Of a DNA stretch of 64,000 nucleotides, positions 57,301-64,000 are shown piece after piece. The notes beneath the pieces are model-generated. The model did not search any database, had not been told where the DNA came from, and was given only the letters and a program-made list of their open reading frames with translations. The DNA comes from Dugong dugon (Eukaryota > Chordata > Mammalia > Sirenia > Dugongidae), in contig CM057461.1 in the NCBI GenBank assembly GCA_030035585.1, positions 5,344,501 through 5,408,500 of the forward strand, in the 5' to 3' direction. Position 1 is the stretch's first letter. Each line of letters starts with the position of its first letter. The position numbers were made by a program, and so were the translations under genes.

Positions 57301-57479
57301 GCCGCAGCGCGCTCGGGGCACGTGGAGGAGGCCGCCGGGAGACTCACCGCAGCAAGGCTACGTGAATGCAGAGGGCTGCAGGTGGTGTGACTACTCACTT
57401 GCTCGGCTAACAGCTGCCGGGTTTGGATGGAATTATTCCGCAACAACAAGAAAGCGTCGGTTAAACGCCTGGTGGCCAT
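33246..57479 (-). CDS. STX16: STX16, syntaxin-16, complete (9 coding exons)
   Basis: The spliced minus-strand frame joins 57479-57348, 49856-49845, 41468-41361, 40916-40776, 39679-39514, 38600-38509, 37943-37800, 36392-36312 and 33350-33246. It gives 326 residues from [16 protein letters not shown] to VGVKSR, with every junction GT-AG. I recall human isoform A as 325 residues; here one extra Arg seems present (RARRGCSEQ). Domains: an N-terminal peptide of the type that binds VPS45, a Habc helical bundle (about 75-190), a Qa-SNARE motif (about 231-293) with zero-layer Gln265 in [12 protein letters not shown], and a C-terminal anchor [20 protein letters not shown] (303-322) before KSR. It is the TGN/endosome t-SNARE that pairs with STX6, VTI1A and VAMP4 in retrograde transport. 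NPEPL1 follows 17 kb downstream on the same strand. Confidence 0.97.
33690..34222 (+). mobile_element. Unassigned poly(A)-tailed retroposon 3' end, copy 3
   Basis: CAGAAGAACTCGATGGTGCC to AATGTAGCCAATGTCACTAA, ending in an uninterrupted A22 at 34201-34222. Lies in STX16 intron 8, antisense. The long tail suggests it is younger than the 10440 copies. Confidence 0.7.
34223..36311 (-). other. STX16: Remainder of STX16 intron 8
   Basis: No repeat or other gene recognised. Open frames here are short and shared by no known family. Confidence 0.6.
36312..36392 (-). CDS. STX16: STX16 exon 8 (Qa-SNARE motif, second half)
   Basis: 27 codons, [27 protein letters not shown]. The acceptor is TGCTCAG|GGT and the donor AAG|GTAATA. 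Confidence 0.97.
37800..37943 (-). CDS. STX16: STX16 exon 7 (Qa-SNARE motif, first half)
   Basis: 48 codons, [20 protein letters not shown] through LGAMIVEQ. The last codon is the zero-layer Gln265. The acceptor is CTCGTAG|GTT and the donor CAG|GTACGT. The first residue is Val where I remember Gly in human. Confidence 0.96.
38509..38600 (-). CDS. STX16: STX16 exon 6
   Basis: 92 nt, completing Arg187 and then [30 protein letters not shown]. The acceptor is ATGATAG|GC and the donor CGG|GTATGT. This is the acidic linker before the SNARE motif. Confidence 0.95.
39025..39225. promoter_or_regulatory. CpG-dense block in STX16 intron 5
   Basis: About 16 CpGs in some 200 bp (for example TTCGCGG, GACGCCCGGAGCGAAC, CTCCGAAG) within an otherwise CpG-poor intron. 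It lies in the stretch corresponding to the human STX16 deletions that disturb GNAS imprinting. The regulatory role is inferred. Confidence 0.4.
39514..39679 (-). CDS. STX16: STX16 exon 5
   Basis: 166 nt, [20 protein letters not shown] through HAQSGYLK plus one base. Habc helices. GC-rich. It appears to encode one residue more than the human protein as I remember it (ARRGC versus ARAC). Confidence 0.96.
39890..40070. repeat. MIR-like SINE fragment
   Basis: CCCATTTTACAGATGAAAAA, GACTAAAGAATCAGGTCCTT and GATTCAAAC follow the order of a MIR core in STX16 intron 4. Confidence 0.55.
40156..40355 (+). mobile_element. AfroSINE
   Basis: Full-length copy, GGGAGCCCTGGCAGCACAGT to GACGGCAGTGGATTTAAGC, in STX16 intron 4, antisense to the gene. 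Confidence 0.9.
40776..40916 (-). CDS. STX16: STX16 exon 4
   Basis: 47 codons, [20 protein letters not shown] through EITAQEITQ, first Habc helix. The acceptor is TGTTTAG|ATA and the donor CAG|GTGAGG. Confidence 0.96.
41138..41194. repeat. (CA)n/(CATA)n microsatellite
   Basis: Interrupted CA repeat with a CATA stretch in STX16 intron 3. Confidence 0.9.
41361..41468 (-). CDS. STX16: STX16 exon 3
   Basis: 36 codons, [20 protein letters not shown] through WVDGVDE. The acceptor is CCTGTAG|CTT and the donor GAA|GTAAGT. This is the linker leading into the Habc domain. Confidence 0.96.
42843..42985. repeat. MIR-like SINE fragment
   Basis: AATGAGGAAGTAGAGACTCA, AGTAGCTTGTCCGAGGCCAC and GACTGAACCCAGG follow the MIR core order. 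Confidence 0.65.
43853..44311 (+). mobile_element. Solitary LTR fossil, ERVL-MaLR-like
   Basis: TGTTACAGACTGAACCATGT start, GAATTCAGACTTCTAGCCTC near the end and a terminal GTGGTATTTGTTACAGCAGC. Same family as the 25817 copy; solo, no internal genes. Confidence 0.65.
44781..45148 (-). mobile_element. AfroSINE split by a younger AfroSINE
   Basis: The reverse copy occupies 44781-44880 and 45043-45148 and reads continuously once the inserted forward SINE is removed. Confidence 0.92.
44881..45042 (+). mobile_element. AfroSINE inserted into another AfroSINE
   Basis: Forward copy flanked by a perfect 9-bp target-site duplication AATCTTTAC at 44872-44880 and 45043-45051. The body variant lacks the GAGAAAGATGTGGCAG segment. 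Confidence 0.95.
45270..45605 (-). mobile_element. Unassigned poly(A)-tailed retroposon 3' end, copy 4
   Basis: The reverse complement carries TATCCCCTGAAGTCACCTTG and AATGCAGCCCATTGTCACTG, matching copy 1 landmarks in order. Its A-tail appears as T-runs at 45270-45285. Confidence 0.65.
46640..46790. repeat. MIR-like SINE fragment
   Basis: GATGCTGAGGCCCAGCAGCT, CTTTCTCCAAGC and ACTAGTTAAGTGGTGGGACT follow the MIR core order. Confidence 0.55.
48145..48440 (+). mobile_element. TIR DNA transposon, copy B
   Basis: Left end TACAGTCGTCCCACACTTAC; the reverse complement of the right end reads ATTCAGATAGTCTCTGACTT, giving imperfect TIRs of about 35 bp. Internal GTCGTAAGACAGTTCTGATG and AAATCGAATACCTC match the minus strand of the 18841 copy. 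No transposase frame. Confidence 0.6.
48880..49037 (+). mobile_element. AfroSINE
   Basis: Forward copy with a near-perfect duplication GATCCYAATCC on both sides (48869-48879 and 49040-49050). It lacks the middle of the body. Confidence 0.9.
49845..49856 (-). CDS. STX16: STX16 exon 2, 12-nt microexon
   Basis: ATCTCCCCAG|GAGCTGGATGAG|GTATTG encodes ELDE in phase 0-0. It restores the sequence LAA-ELDE-LADD known in syntaxin-16 and can be skipped without shifting the frame. Confidence 0.9.
49857..57347 (-). other. STX16: STX16 intron 1
   Basis: A 7.5-kb AT-rich intron with no AfroSINE. One MIR, a few L1-like scraps near 54540-54720 and simple repeats at 54190-54213 (CA) and 54643-54654 (G12) are all I can identify. 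No second gene is visible. Confidence 0.75.
52470..52705 (+). repeat. MIR SINE
   Basis: TGGACAAGTCTACTAACTTC, CTGAGCCTCAGCTCCTTATC, GTGCTGGGCACATAGTAAGC and TCTCAATAAATCCTAGC are the MIR core and 3' end in order. Confidence 0.88.
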
Positions 57480-59900
57480 CGCACCCCCTTGGGGACCCCC
57501 CTGGCAGGGGCCCCCCACCCACGTGGAAGCTGGATGGGTTCACTTTCTCGGGGCCTGGCCTGCACGGCCCACCCTTCCCCAGGGCCTCTCCTGACCAGGC
57601 CGCAGGCCTCCAGTCAAACGGCCGCTCTGCCTGGGCTGAGGCTGCGCCCAGGCGCGAAGACCCCTCCCCAAATAACCACCTAGGCTTTCCAATTGTCTGA
57701 GTCCCCCTACCCAAGACCTGACTTCGATCTCTAAGCACTTACATCCCCCCAATCCTTGCCTAGAGAGCCAGCGTTCCAGAACCCCCACCCCAATCCAACT
57801 TTGGATCTACAAGCGTTTAACTCGCCAATCCGGCTCTGAAGGGGAAACCCTGAAGCCCCCTACTCCCCTTAGTCTCTGAGACCCCCGAGGGTCTTCGCCC
57901 CCTCCTCCTGACTTGGCTCCGAGGCGTCTAGGCCGCGCCCTCTGGCCTGGCCCTGACTCAGTTTCCCTCCAGAGGCCTGGCCTAGGCCCCCCTCTAGGGC
58001 CCGCCGAGCCACTGCCAGCGCCTGCTACCCCCTTCCTGGTCTTGTCTGGGCCTGCTAAGGCGCGGGTTCGACCTCGTGACCCCTTCCCCCTTGCTGGGCG
58101 GCCTGCTCCTCCACTGCCAGCAGGCTGCCGGCCTCCAGGAGGGCAACAGGCCAGCCTCCAGGCCTCGTCACTCCTCTTCTCCGGCTCCCTCCATCCCCGG
58201 ATCTGACTGCAGTTCGGCCCCGGGCCGTTTCCGTGCTGTGGTCCCGGGTTCTGGCTTCCCCCCTGGCCCTCTTCCTGTCCGTCTCTCGCGAGTGCCCCCC
58301 TGCGACGCTTGTTAGGCTTGCTTGCAAAGTTCCGGGCGCGGGAGCTCCCTGCCCGTCCTGCCCCAGGGCGCGGGAGCGCTCCGCCCTCTCCCGGGGTGCT
58401 CTCGCGGGATGCCCCGTGTCCCCCTTCCCAACTGGGGCCCAGCGACGCGGGTGGGCAGACAGACAGGCCCGAGCCTCGGGCGCGTGGTCTCCACGCTGTC
58501 AACGCGTGCCCGAGGCTTTGGCGCCTTCAGTTAGAGTGGAAGTAGCGCGGCAGGCAAATTGGGGCTCGAGCGGGGCGGGAGCCGGCCGCGCAGGCGGGCT
58601 GGGAGCGAGAAAGTTGGAGTCGATCGCCTCTGGAGGCCGAGCACGCGCCACTGCAGGCGCTCGCTCGCTCGCTTCTTTTTTTCTCTGCAAAAAGACTTCC
58701 TCGAAAAACAACAAGGAAAAAAAAATAAAAAAGCTAAAAGCAGCTCGAGGCCCACTGGGGCCCGGGCCTCCGCGCGCCGCCCCCGCCGAGGGGTCGCCTG
58801 GCGCCCCGGCCGCAGCTTTCTATAGGGGGCACTGCAGGGTTGTGGAATCTCAAGTGGGAAAGTTCCCCGAAAACTTCGACACCCCCCAAAATAAACTTTT
58901 TCTCCCGAGTGGGCCCGCGCACTCCGGCGAGCCGGGGCTGGGACTGGAGCCCCCGTGCCGCTTCCCCCGTCGCCCCCGCCCCCCGGCTTCCCCGGGCCCT
59001 GTTTCCGGTGAACCGGCCGGGCGCCCCGGAGACGGCGCGGGGCCGGCGGGGTTGGGGCCGGGCTCGGCGGAGTCGGGCGAAGGGGGCCCGCAGCTGTGCG
59101 CCCGGGGCCCCGAGAGACCCCGCGAGCCGGAGCCGCAGCGGCCTGGGCCGGCGCCGAGGCGGGCCGCCCGGGGTCGGGGAGCTGCGGCCGCGCCTCCGGG
59201 GCCTGGCGCCTGGGCAGGGGCAGCTTCCCTTCCCGGGCGAGCCGAGACCACCGCGGGGGCTGCACGGCCAGGCCCGCACGGAGGGTCTGCAAAAGGAAGG
59301 GGGCCCCATCCACGCATGTGTTTGCACAATACACAAACTTTACGCACACGCACACGCACACATGTATTTTCCGAGGGTTTTCCGGGTGCTAAGCGCCGGG
59401 CTTGCAAAGACAAGGAAAAGAAAACGAAACCCGAAGCCGGTGTCCGCGGCTCACAAAGGGCTTCTGGGCCAGCGCGGGAGACAGCGCCCGAAACGGGGTG
59501 CAGGCGGGGTCCCCCAGGGGGCTTGAGCGAAATCGCTGAGGACCTAAGGCATATTTTTTTTTTCCCTAAAGGAGAATGTTTCTGCGCCCTAGTTGTGTAA
59601 CAGAGAATTCATTTAAAAAATATCTTCCGGGGAAACATCAAAATGCATACAAAAAGAAAAAGAAAATACACAGCCAGAGAGCAGGCTGGGCGAGTTCATT
59701 TCGAGGAAGGGGCGCTAGCTTCCCGAGCCGGGGAAGGGGCAGAGACCAGCGCTGGGAGACTTTCTCGGCGTTGGAAAACGCTCGGGCGACACAAAACCTC
59801 TGTCGCCGCGGTCACCGCAGACAGCGGGAAGCTGCCGTTCACGAGCCGGGCTGCGGGGAGACGGCATGCCGCCCTGTATAGACAGAGACCCCGGCTTCTC
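56900..59900. promoter_or_regulatory. STX16: CpG island at the STX16 promoter
   Basis: GC- and CpG-rich over about 3 kb. STX16 coding exon 1 sits near its lower edge (57.35-57.48 kb), while the densest CpG (58.2-59.3 kb) is about 1-1.8 kb upstream of the start codon. No TATA box is seen near exon 1. The offset density could mean non-coding 5' exons, an alternative start, or a divergent promoter. Confidence 0.8.
57348..57479 (-). CDS. STX16: STX16 exon 1, coding part, with two nested donors
   Basis: Long form, 44 codons, using donor GCG|GTGAGT at 57347. A second donor, GAGCAA|GTGAGT, lies inside the exon (exon end 57399) and would remove [17 protein letters not shown] in frame. The ATG is in a strong context (GCGATGG). 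An in-frame ATG at 57518 (MGGPCQGG) exists but is not the known start. Confidence 0.93.
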
Positions 59901-60229
59901 TCGTGGAGAGAAGACCCGGGGAACCAGGGTGTGAACCCCGGGCGGAACACGGCACCCCAGGAAATATTTCGAAGGAGGGAGAGTTCTCTTCCCACTGGGC
60001 ATCCGATCCCCCCAGGGAGATCAGGCCCCAGTCACACAGTCAAGCCCCCTACTCCCCCTGCAGGGGACAGATGTTTGTAAAGAACAGCTGAGCGGGGCTT
60101 GGGCAAGAACATCCGATTCGAAATGCGGTCTGCAACCGGTTCCTTCTTCTCGAGCACGCAACACCTTGCTAAGCAGTGACTTGTTTCTCCGCCCCCTCTT
60201 TCCTCCCCAGGCTAGAGCGACGGAGGGAC

Positions 60230-60545
60230 TGTGTTTTATTCATCTGTGGACCCACTGCCATCTCGTCTGGCTTGGAGCAGGCTCTGGATAAATGTTTGTT
60301 AAATACGTGCATGAATGAATTAAAGACCCGAGATTTCCCCAAACTCTGACCTCTGTGGAGTGACTTTGAGCCTTAGAGCCCTTACCTGCTAAGAGGGGGA
60401 AAAAACGTGGGGTTTTCATAATCCTTGTAATCCGCCCCTGCCTACCTGTCGGGTTATCGTGAAGATCAAACGAGATAAGTGAAAACGCTTTGTAAACTCT
60501 CAGGTGCTGAGCAAATATTCTATGGGATGGTTATTCATTCATTCC
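60230..60545 (+). repeat. MIR/L2-type old repeats
   Basis: GCTCTGGATAAATGTTTGTT with TGAATGAATTAAAG is an L2/MIR-type 3' end. GTGACTTTGAGCCTTAGAGC to CTGAGCAAATATTCTATGGG follows a MIR core. Confidence 0.6.
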
Positions 60546-61705
60546 CCTTGGCTGGAAAGCTTAGCAAAGTAATTCCTGGGCTTGTGTTTCAGCAGATGGT
60601 GGTCACCCTTCCTGGTCCGTCCTAAATATTTATTGCAGGACAATCTCTGTCTTACGTTTAGGAGATCGATCTAGCTTCTATTTCTTTGAGAGACATGAAC
60701 AGCGCTTGCAGACATAAATAATGGAAGTAAAATCCTTGTATTCCCTAAACAGCCACCCCAAGCAACCCAAGAGCCCCATGGCAGGGAAATCATGAAGACT
60801 CTCAGGGATTGGCAGAGCAACCCGAAAGCAGCATGGTGCAGCCATGGCCTGGCAGAGGCCAGGCACGGGATCGCGGGCACGAGATAGTGCTAAGTGAGAA
60901 GAAGGGAGAGTGTGTGCATGCTGCTTGTGCCATGCACGCCCTGGCCCATGTTGGAAAGGAGGTGGGGAAGAATGTAAATCATTATATTTGAATGTTCCTT
61001 GGCTGTTTTATTTTCCTGTCCAATGGCTTAAGCCTGATTTTTTTTTTTTTTTAAAGCATTCCCTCATGGCCAAGTATGTGTTTCCTTGGAATTGAAATCT
61101 AGGTTGATGGTTTTATATTTTAAAAGCTTTCATTGTGACTCATTCTTGGCCTGGGAGAGGATTCCGTAATCCTCCCCAAGCTTAAAGAGCCTCTGTGCCC
61201 TGTTTCTTGGGCTTTGCACCCGCTTTCTAACATTTTGCCAATGGATCCAAGAAGTTACTTTTGGGGACAAGTGGTTCATTCTTTTCTTGTCATCTTAATC
61301 GGTGCCGAAGGGAGCCATAAACATGGACTTTCCTGGCTGAAGGCAGATAGTTGCAGGGGAAGGCTTTCGAGTGCTGACAGGTTAGTGGTTAGATAAACCG
61401 GGCCAGCAGGGCCAGACTCACACCTTTGCTGAAGGAGTTTACGGGACATGGGGCCAGCACATAGTGCACGCTCCCTACCTGGGCGGAGGGTTTGATCTGC
61501 AGTGCGGTCTTGCTGATGGAAAGTTCACATGAGTTCTACTCCCTCTGAAAGACATCACCACCAGCTCTGAAGAGGAGGGCTTGGCGGTGGGAACTGGATA
61601 CTCTCCAAGCACATTTTCCAAATTCTTGTTCTGTGGTTTGGAATTCTAGAGGTGCCGGCGGTGTGCTCTCATGTTTTATGGTCTTAAGTGGACATCTCTT
61701 AACTT
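60546..61705. other. Upstream flank of STX16 without a recognised gene
   Basis: Short open frames only; no repeat or exon recognised. Confidence 0.6.
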
Positions 61706-61900
61706 TGGAACCCCTGGGTGGTGAAAACAGTTAACTTGCTCGGCTGCTAACCAAAAGGTTAGAGGTTTGAGTCCACCCAGAGGCATCTTGGAAGAAAGTC
61801 CTGGTGATCTACTTCCAAAAAAAATCAGCCATTGAAAACGCCATGGAGCACAGCTCTACTCTGACACACGTAGGGTTGTCATGAGTTGAAACTGGTGGGT
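61706..61900 (+). mobile_element. AfroSINE, diverged
   Basis: CTCGGCTGCTAACCAAAAGG head, then CATCTTGGAAGAAAGTCCTG body variant like the 31052 copy. Confidence 0.8.
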
Positions 61901-62830
61901 CTTTGCTTTCAATTTGGACTTTCTAGCTCCTATAGAAGGGCGGTCATTCTCTTGTCAAGATGAATAGCAAAAGCCCCCAAGGCTAAAAAAAATTTAAAAA
62001 AAAAAGCCTTCTTTCCAAAGATCCAACATAACAGACGGATGCTAGCCAGATTCAGGAAACAGCAGCTTGGTATTCTGTCTCCCCCAACAGCTCCTCAAAA
62101 CCTGGAGTATTTCCAACCTCAGAAAATTCCCCAGCTCACTATCTTCAGCCACAACACCTCTCCCAAGCAGAGAGACCCTGGGGAGAGGCAACAGCTCAAT
62201 TTTTTCCAGACTCTATTATCTTCTTTTACCAGACAATTCAATTCAGTCGGCATTTCTACAAATTGAGCTATGGCTGTGCCAACTCCAGCCAGGCATTGGT
62301 GAAAGACAAGAAACGGAGCGGCCCCCACCCACCCCTGCCAGGAATTTGCAGTCTCCACTAGCTAGGCCCCAATTCTGGTTCTCATCCTGTGGGTCTCGGC
62401 CATGGAGTCCAAACAGCCCTTCCCCTCCACCCATCCATTCTCTACTCCGCAGCCACAGTGACCTTTTCAAAGCACAGATCTGATCATGTCCCCACCTACC
62501 TGAGGCCCCGAACAGCTCCCTCTGGCCCACACCAGCGTTCTCAAACTCACGTAGCAGAAAACAGGTGCTCTCCAAACCGCACCCAGCCGGGCCATGGCTA
62601 AAATTAACTAACGACCCTCTTTTCTTGGCTGGCAGAAAAAAAATAAGCTAATTGATGGAATAGTCTCCCTTTTAGGTGTTTCTCCCATCACTTTCTCTTA
62701 AACCTCTGGTCCCTGCTACCACCTGGCTATATTAGAATATAATGTAAGATGATATCTGAATTATCATAGAATCCTCAATTCCATGAGCAAATTTTTTTTT
62801 GTGTATTAATGTTTCCTGGTATTCTGCATG
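61901..62830. other. Upstream flank, no recognised gene
   Basis: No known repeat, RNA gene or exon seen. The 138-codon frame at 62067-62483 is compositionally ordinary. Confidence 0.55.
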
Positions 62831-62831
62831 T

Positions 62832-62920
62832 AAGTGTTCCTCTCTCTCAAGATGGTGGAGCACCTACTGGGATGGGCTGGCATGCAAGGCTCTTCCCAAG
62901 AGACCCAACCCAAGTCCCTC
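62832..62920 (+). repeat. Left arm of a 90-bp inverted repeat
   Basis: AGTGTTCCTCTCTCTCAAGA through GTGGAGCACCTACTGG to CTTCCCAAGAGACCCAACCC matches the reverse complement of 63591-63680 with few differences. Confidence 0.85.
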
Positions 62921-63046
62921 TAGGTCTTGGCACAGTGGCGTTCTGTCTGGGCTCCAGTCTTCCCCCTTCTGCTTGGTGAGCATGTTCTTCAAGACTTAGC
63001 ATCACCTAGCGTTGGGTGTAATAAATGTTCATGGCATGAACTGATG

Positions 63047-63242
63047 GCTGTTGTTAGGTACCATGGGGTGGGTTTTCTACTCTTAACGACCCCATGTGAC
63101 AGAGTAGAACTACCTCATTTGGTTTTCTAGGCTGCAATCTTTATGGAGCAGATAGCCAAGTCTTTCTTTCGTGGAGCCGCTGGGTAGGTTCGAACTGCCA
63201 ACCTTTCATTTAGCAGCTGAACCATTGCATCACCAGGGCTCC
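63047..63242 (-). mobile_element. AfroSINE
   Basis: TTGTTAGGTACCATGGGGTG to CATTGCATCACCAGGGCTCC, between the inverted-repeat arms. Confidence 0.82.
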
Positions 63243-63290
63243 TTGGGTGAATTGATAGCCCAGACCAAAAAACAAAAAATGAAAAAACAA

Positions 63291-63472
63291 AACACCAGCT
63301 CAATTGCCATCAAGTTGATCTCAACTCACAACGACTCCATGTGTGTCAGAGTAGGACTGTGCTCCATGAGGTTTTCAATGCCTGAGTTTTCAGAAGTAGA
63401 TCACCAGGCCTTTCTTCCAAGCCACCTCTGGGTAGACTCGAACCTCCAGCCTTTTGGTTAACAGCCAAGTGC
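63291..63472 (-). mobile_element. AfroSINE, diverged
   Basis: ATTGCCATCAAGTTGATCTC to CTTTTGGTTAACAGCCAAGT. Same body variant as 31052 and 61706 (CTCCATGAGGTTTTCAATG). Confidence 0.8.
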
Positions 63473-63590
63473 GATAGCTGGGAAGAGGAGATTGAATATA
63501 TTAAGTACCAGAGAACATCAGACAGTCGGGTCCCAACAATAACAATGTGCGGCATAGACAAGAGTCGGGTTGCCACCCGAAGAGAGCTCC

Positions 63591-63680
63591 TGCCTTGGGT
63601 TGGCTTTCTTGGGAAGGGCCTTGCACGCCAGCCTCCATCCAGTAGGTGCTCCACCATGTTGAGAGAGAGGAACACTCTCC
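63591..63680 (-). repeat. Right arm of a 90-bp inverted repeat
   Basis: Reverse complement reads GTTCCTCTCTCTCAACATGG, GTGGAGCACCTACTGGATGG, CTTCCCAAGAAAGCCAACCC, matching the left arm 0.67 kb away. Confidence 0.85.
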
Positions 63681-64000
63681 CCCACCACTTACCATGCTCC
63701 AGCCACCTGACCTTCTTTACTTCTCAAACCTCCTTATCACTTGCCCTTCCCCTGCCTGGCTCCGTCCCAGGACTCAGGTCTCAGACCACTCAGTGTAAAG
63801 TGGTCTCCCGAGCTGGTCCATGGCGTTGGGGGAGGACACTCCTCTCCCCAGCTCTCAGCCTGTCACACCGTGTGTCCATCCTTGGTCAACTTTAAGACTC
63901 ATGGATCAGGATTTTCACTGCAGTCTCTCCACGGCCTGGCCCCTAAACGGTGACTTTCCCCAACGTTTTGTCCTCACTTTTCTTCTCGCTCCCTCCTCCT
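63681..64000. other. Window end, no recognised feature
   Basis: Pyrimidine-rich unique-looking sequence; no gene or repeat recognised. Confidence 0.5.

Noticed and set aside
57480-57518. Upstream in-frame ATG ([13 protein letters not shown]) as STX16 start
   Set aside because: The known protein begins MATRRL, whose ATG has a stronger context; the extension is Gly/Pro-rich 5' UTR-like sequence.
58233-59600. 455-codon plus-strand open frame in the CpG island, and a 276-codon frame opposite it
   Set aside because: Both follow from extreme GC content, which removes stop codons in several frames at once. Translations are low-complexity (R, P, G, A) with no recognisable domain.
18063-63472. tRNA-like boxes (GGTTCGAAYCC) at many sites that could be called tRNA genes
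   Set aside because: They are the tRNA-derived heads of AfroSINEs, continuing into SINE bodies and lacking a closed cloverleaf.
62832-63680. Possible microRNA or long hairpin RNA from the inverted repeat
   Set aside because: Arms are too far apart (0.67 kb with SINEs between) for a miRNA precursor, and no transcription evidence can be read from sequence.

Overview
This is a mammalian nuclear window from an afrotherian, most likely an elephant. About twenty tRNA-derived SINEs of the AfroSINE type (shared head, body and 3' end, ending in a gacggcaac-like tail) are scattered through it, together with MIR, L1 and MaLR-type LTR fossils. The two genes present are the 20q13.32 neighbours STX16 and NPEPL1. 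Both are on the minus strand and read from high to low coordinates. In the human order the imprinted GNAS locus would lie beyond coordinate 1.

Layout. 56.9-59.9 kb is a large CpG island. STX16 starts at 57479 and its nine coding exons run down to the stop at 33246, giving a complete 326-residue syntaxin-16 with all splice sites canonical. A 12-nt microexon at 49845-49856 and two nested donors in exon 1 account for the alternative N-terminal forms known for this gene. A likely 3' UTR runs on to poly(A) signals near 30.0-30.1 kb and carries lineage-specific repeats. 16.6-30.0 kb is intergenic and repeat-rich. NPEPL1 starts at 16259 in a second CpG island; exons 1-8 (residues 1 to about 334 of roughly 520) lie in the window and the remaining exons lie outside it. 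59.9-64.0 kb, upstream of STX16, shows only repeats.

The genes. STX16 is a Qa-SNARE for endosome-to-TGN traffic. NPEPL1 is an M17-type leucyl aminopeptidase homologue whose first four metal or active-site positions are intact. The pair is tandem and co-oriented, and in human a read-through STX16-NPEPL1 transcript is known. The middle of STX16 is also the region whose deletion in human disturbs GNAS imprinting, so the non-coding sequence at about 37.8-41.5 kb deserves attention.

Not explained by the two genes: a plus-strand relic of a hAT-superfamily transposase (about 6.87-7.81 kb) followed by an exon-like orphan reading frame; two opposite copies of one terminal-inverted-repeat DNA transposon; four copies of an unassigned poly(A)-tailed retroposon; nested and dimeric SINEs with target-site duplications; and several minisatellites, one of which abuts the NPEPL1 exon 7 donor.
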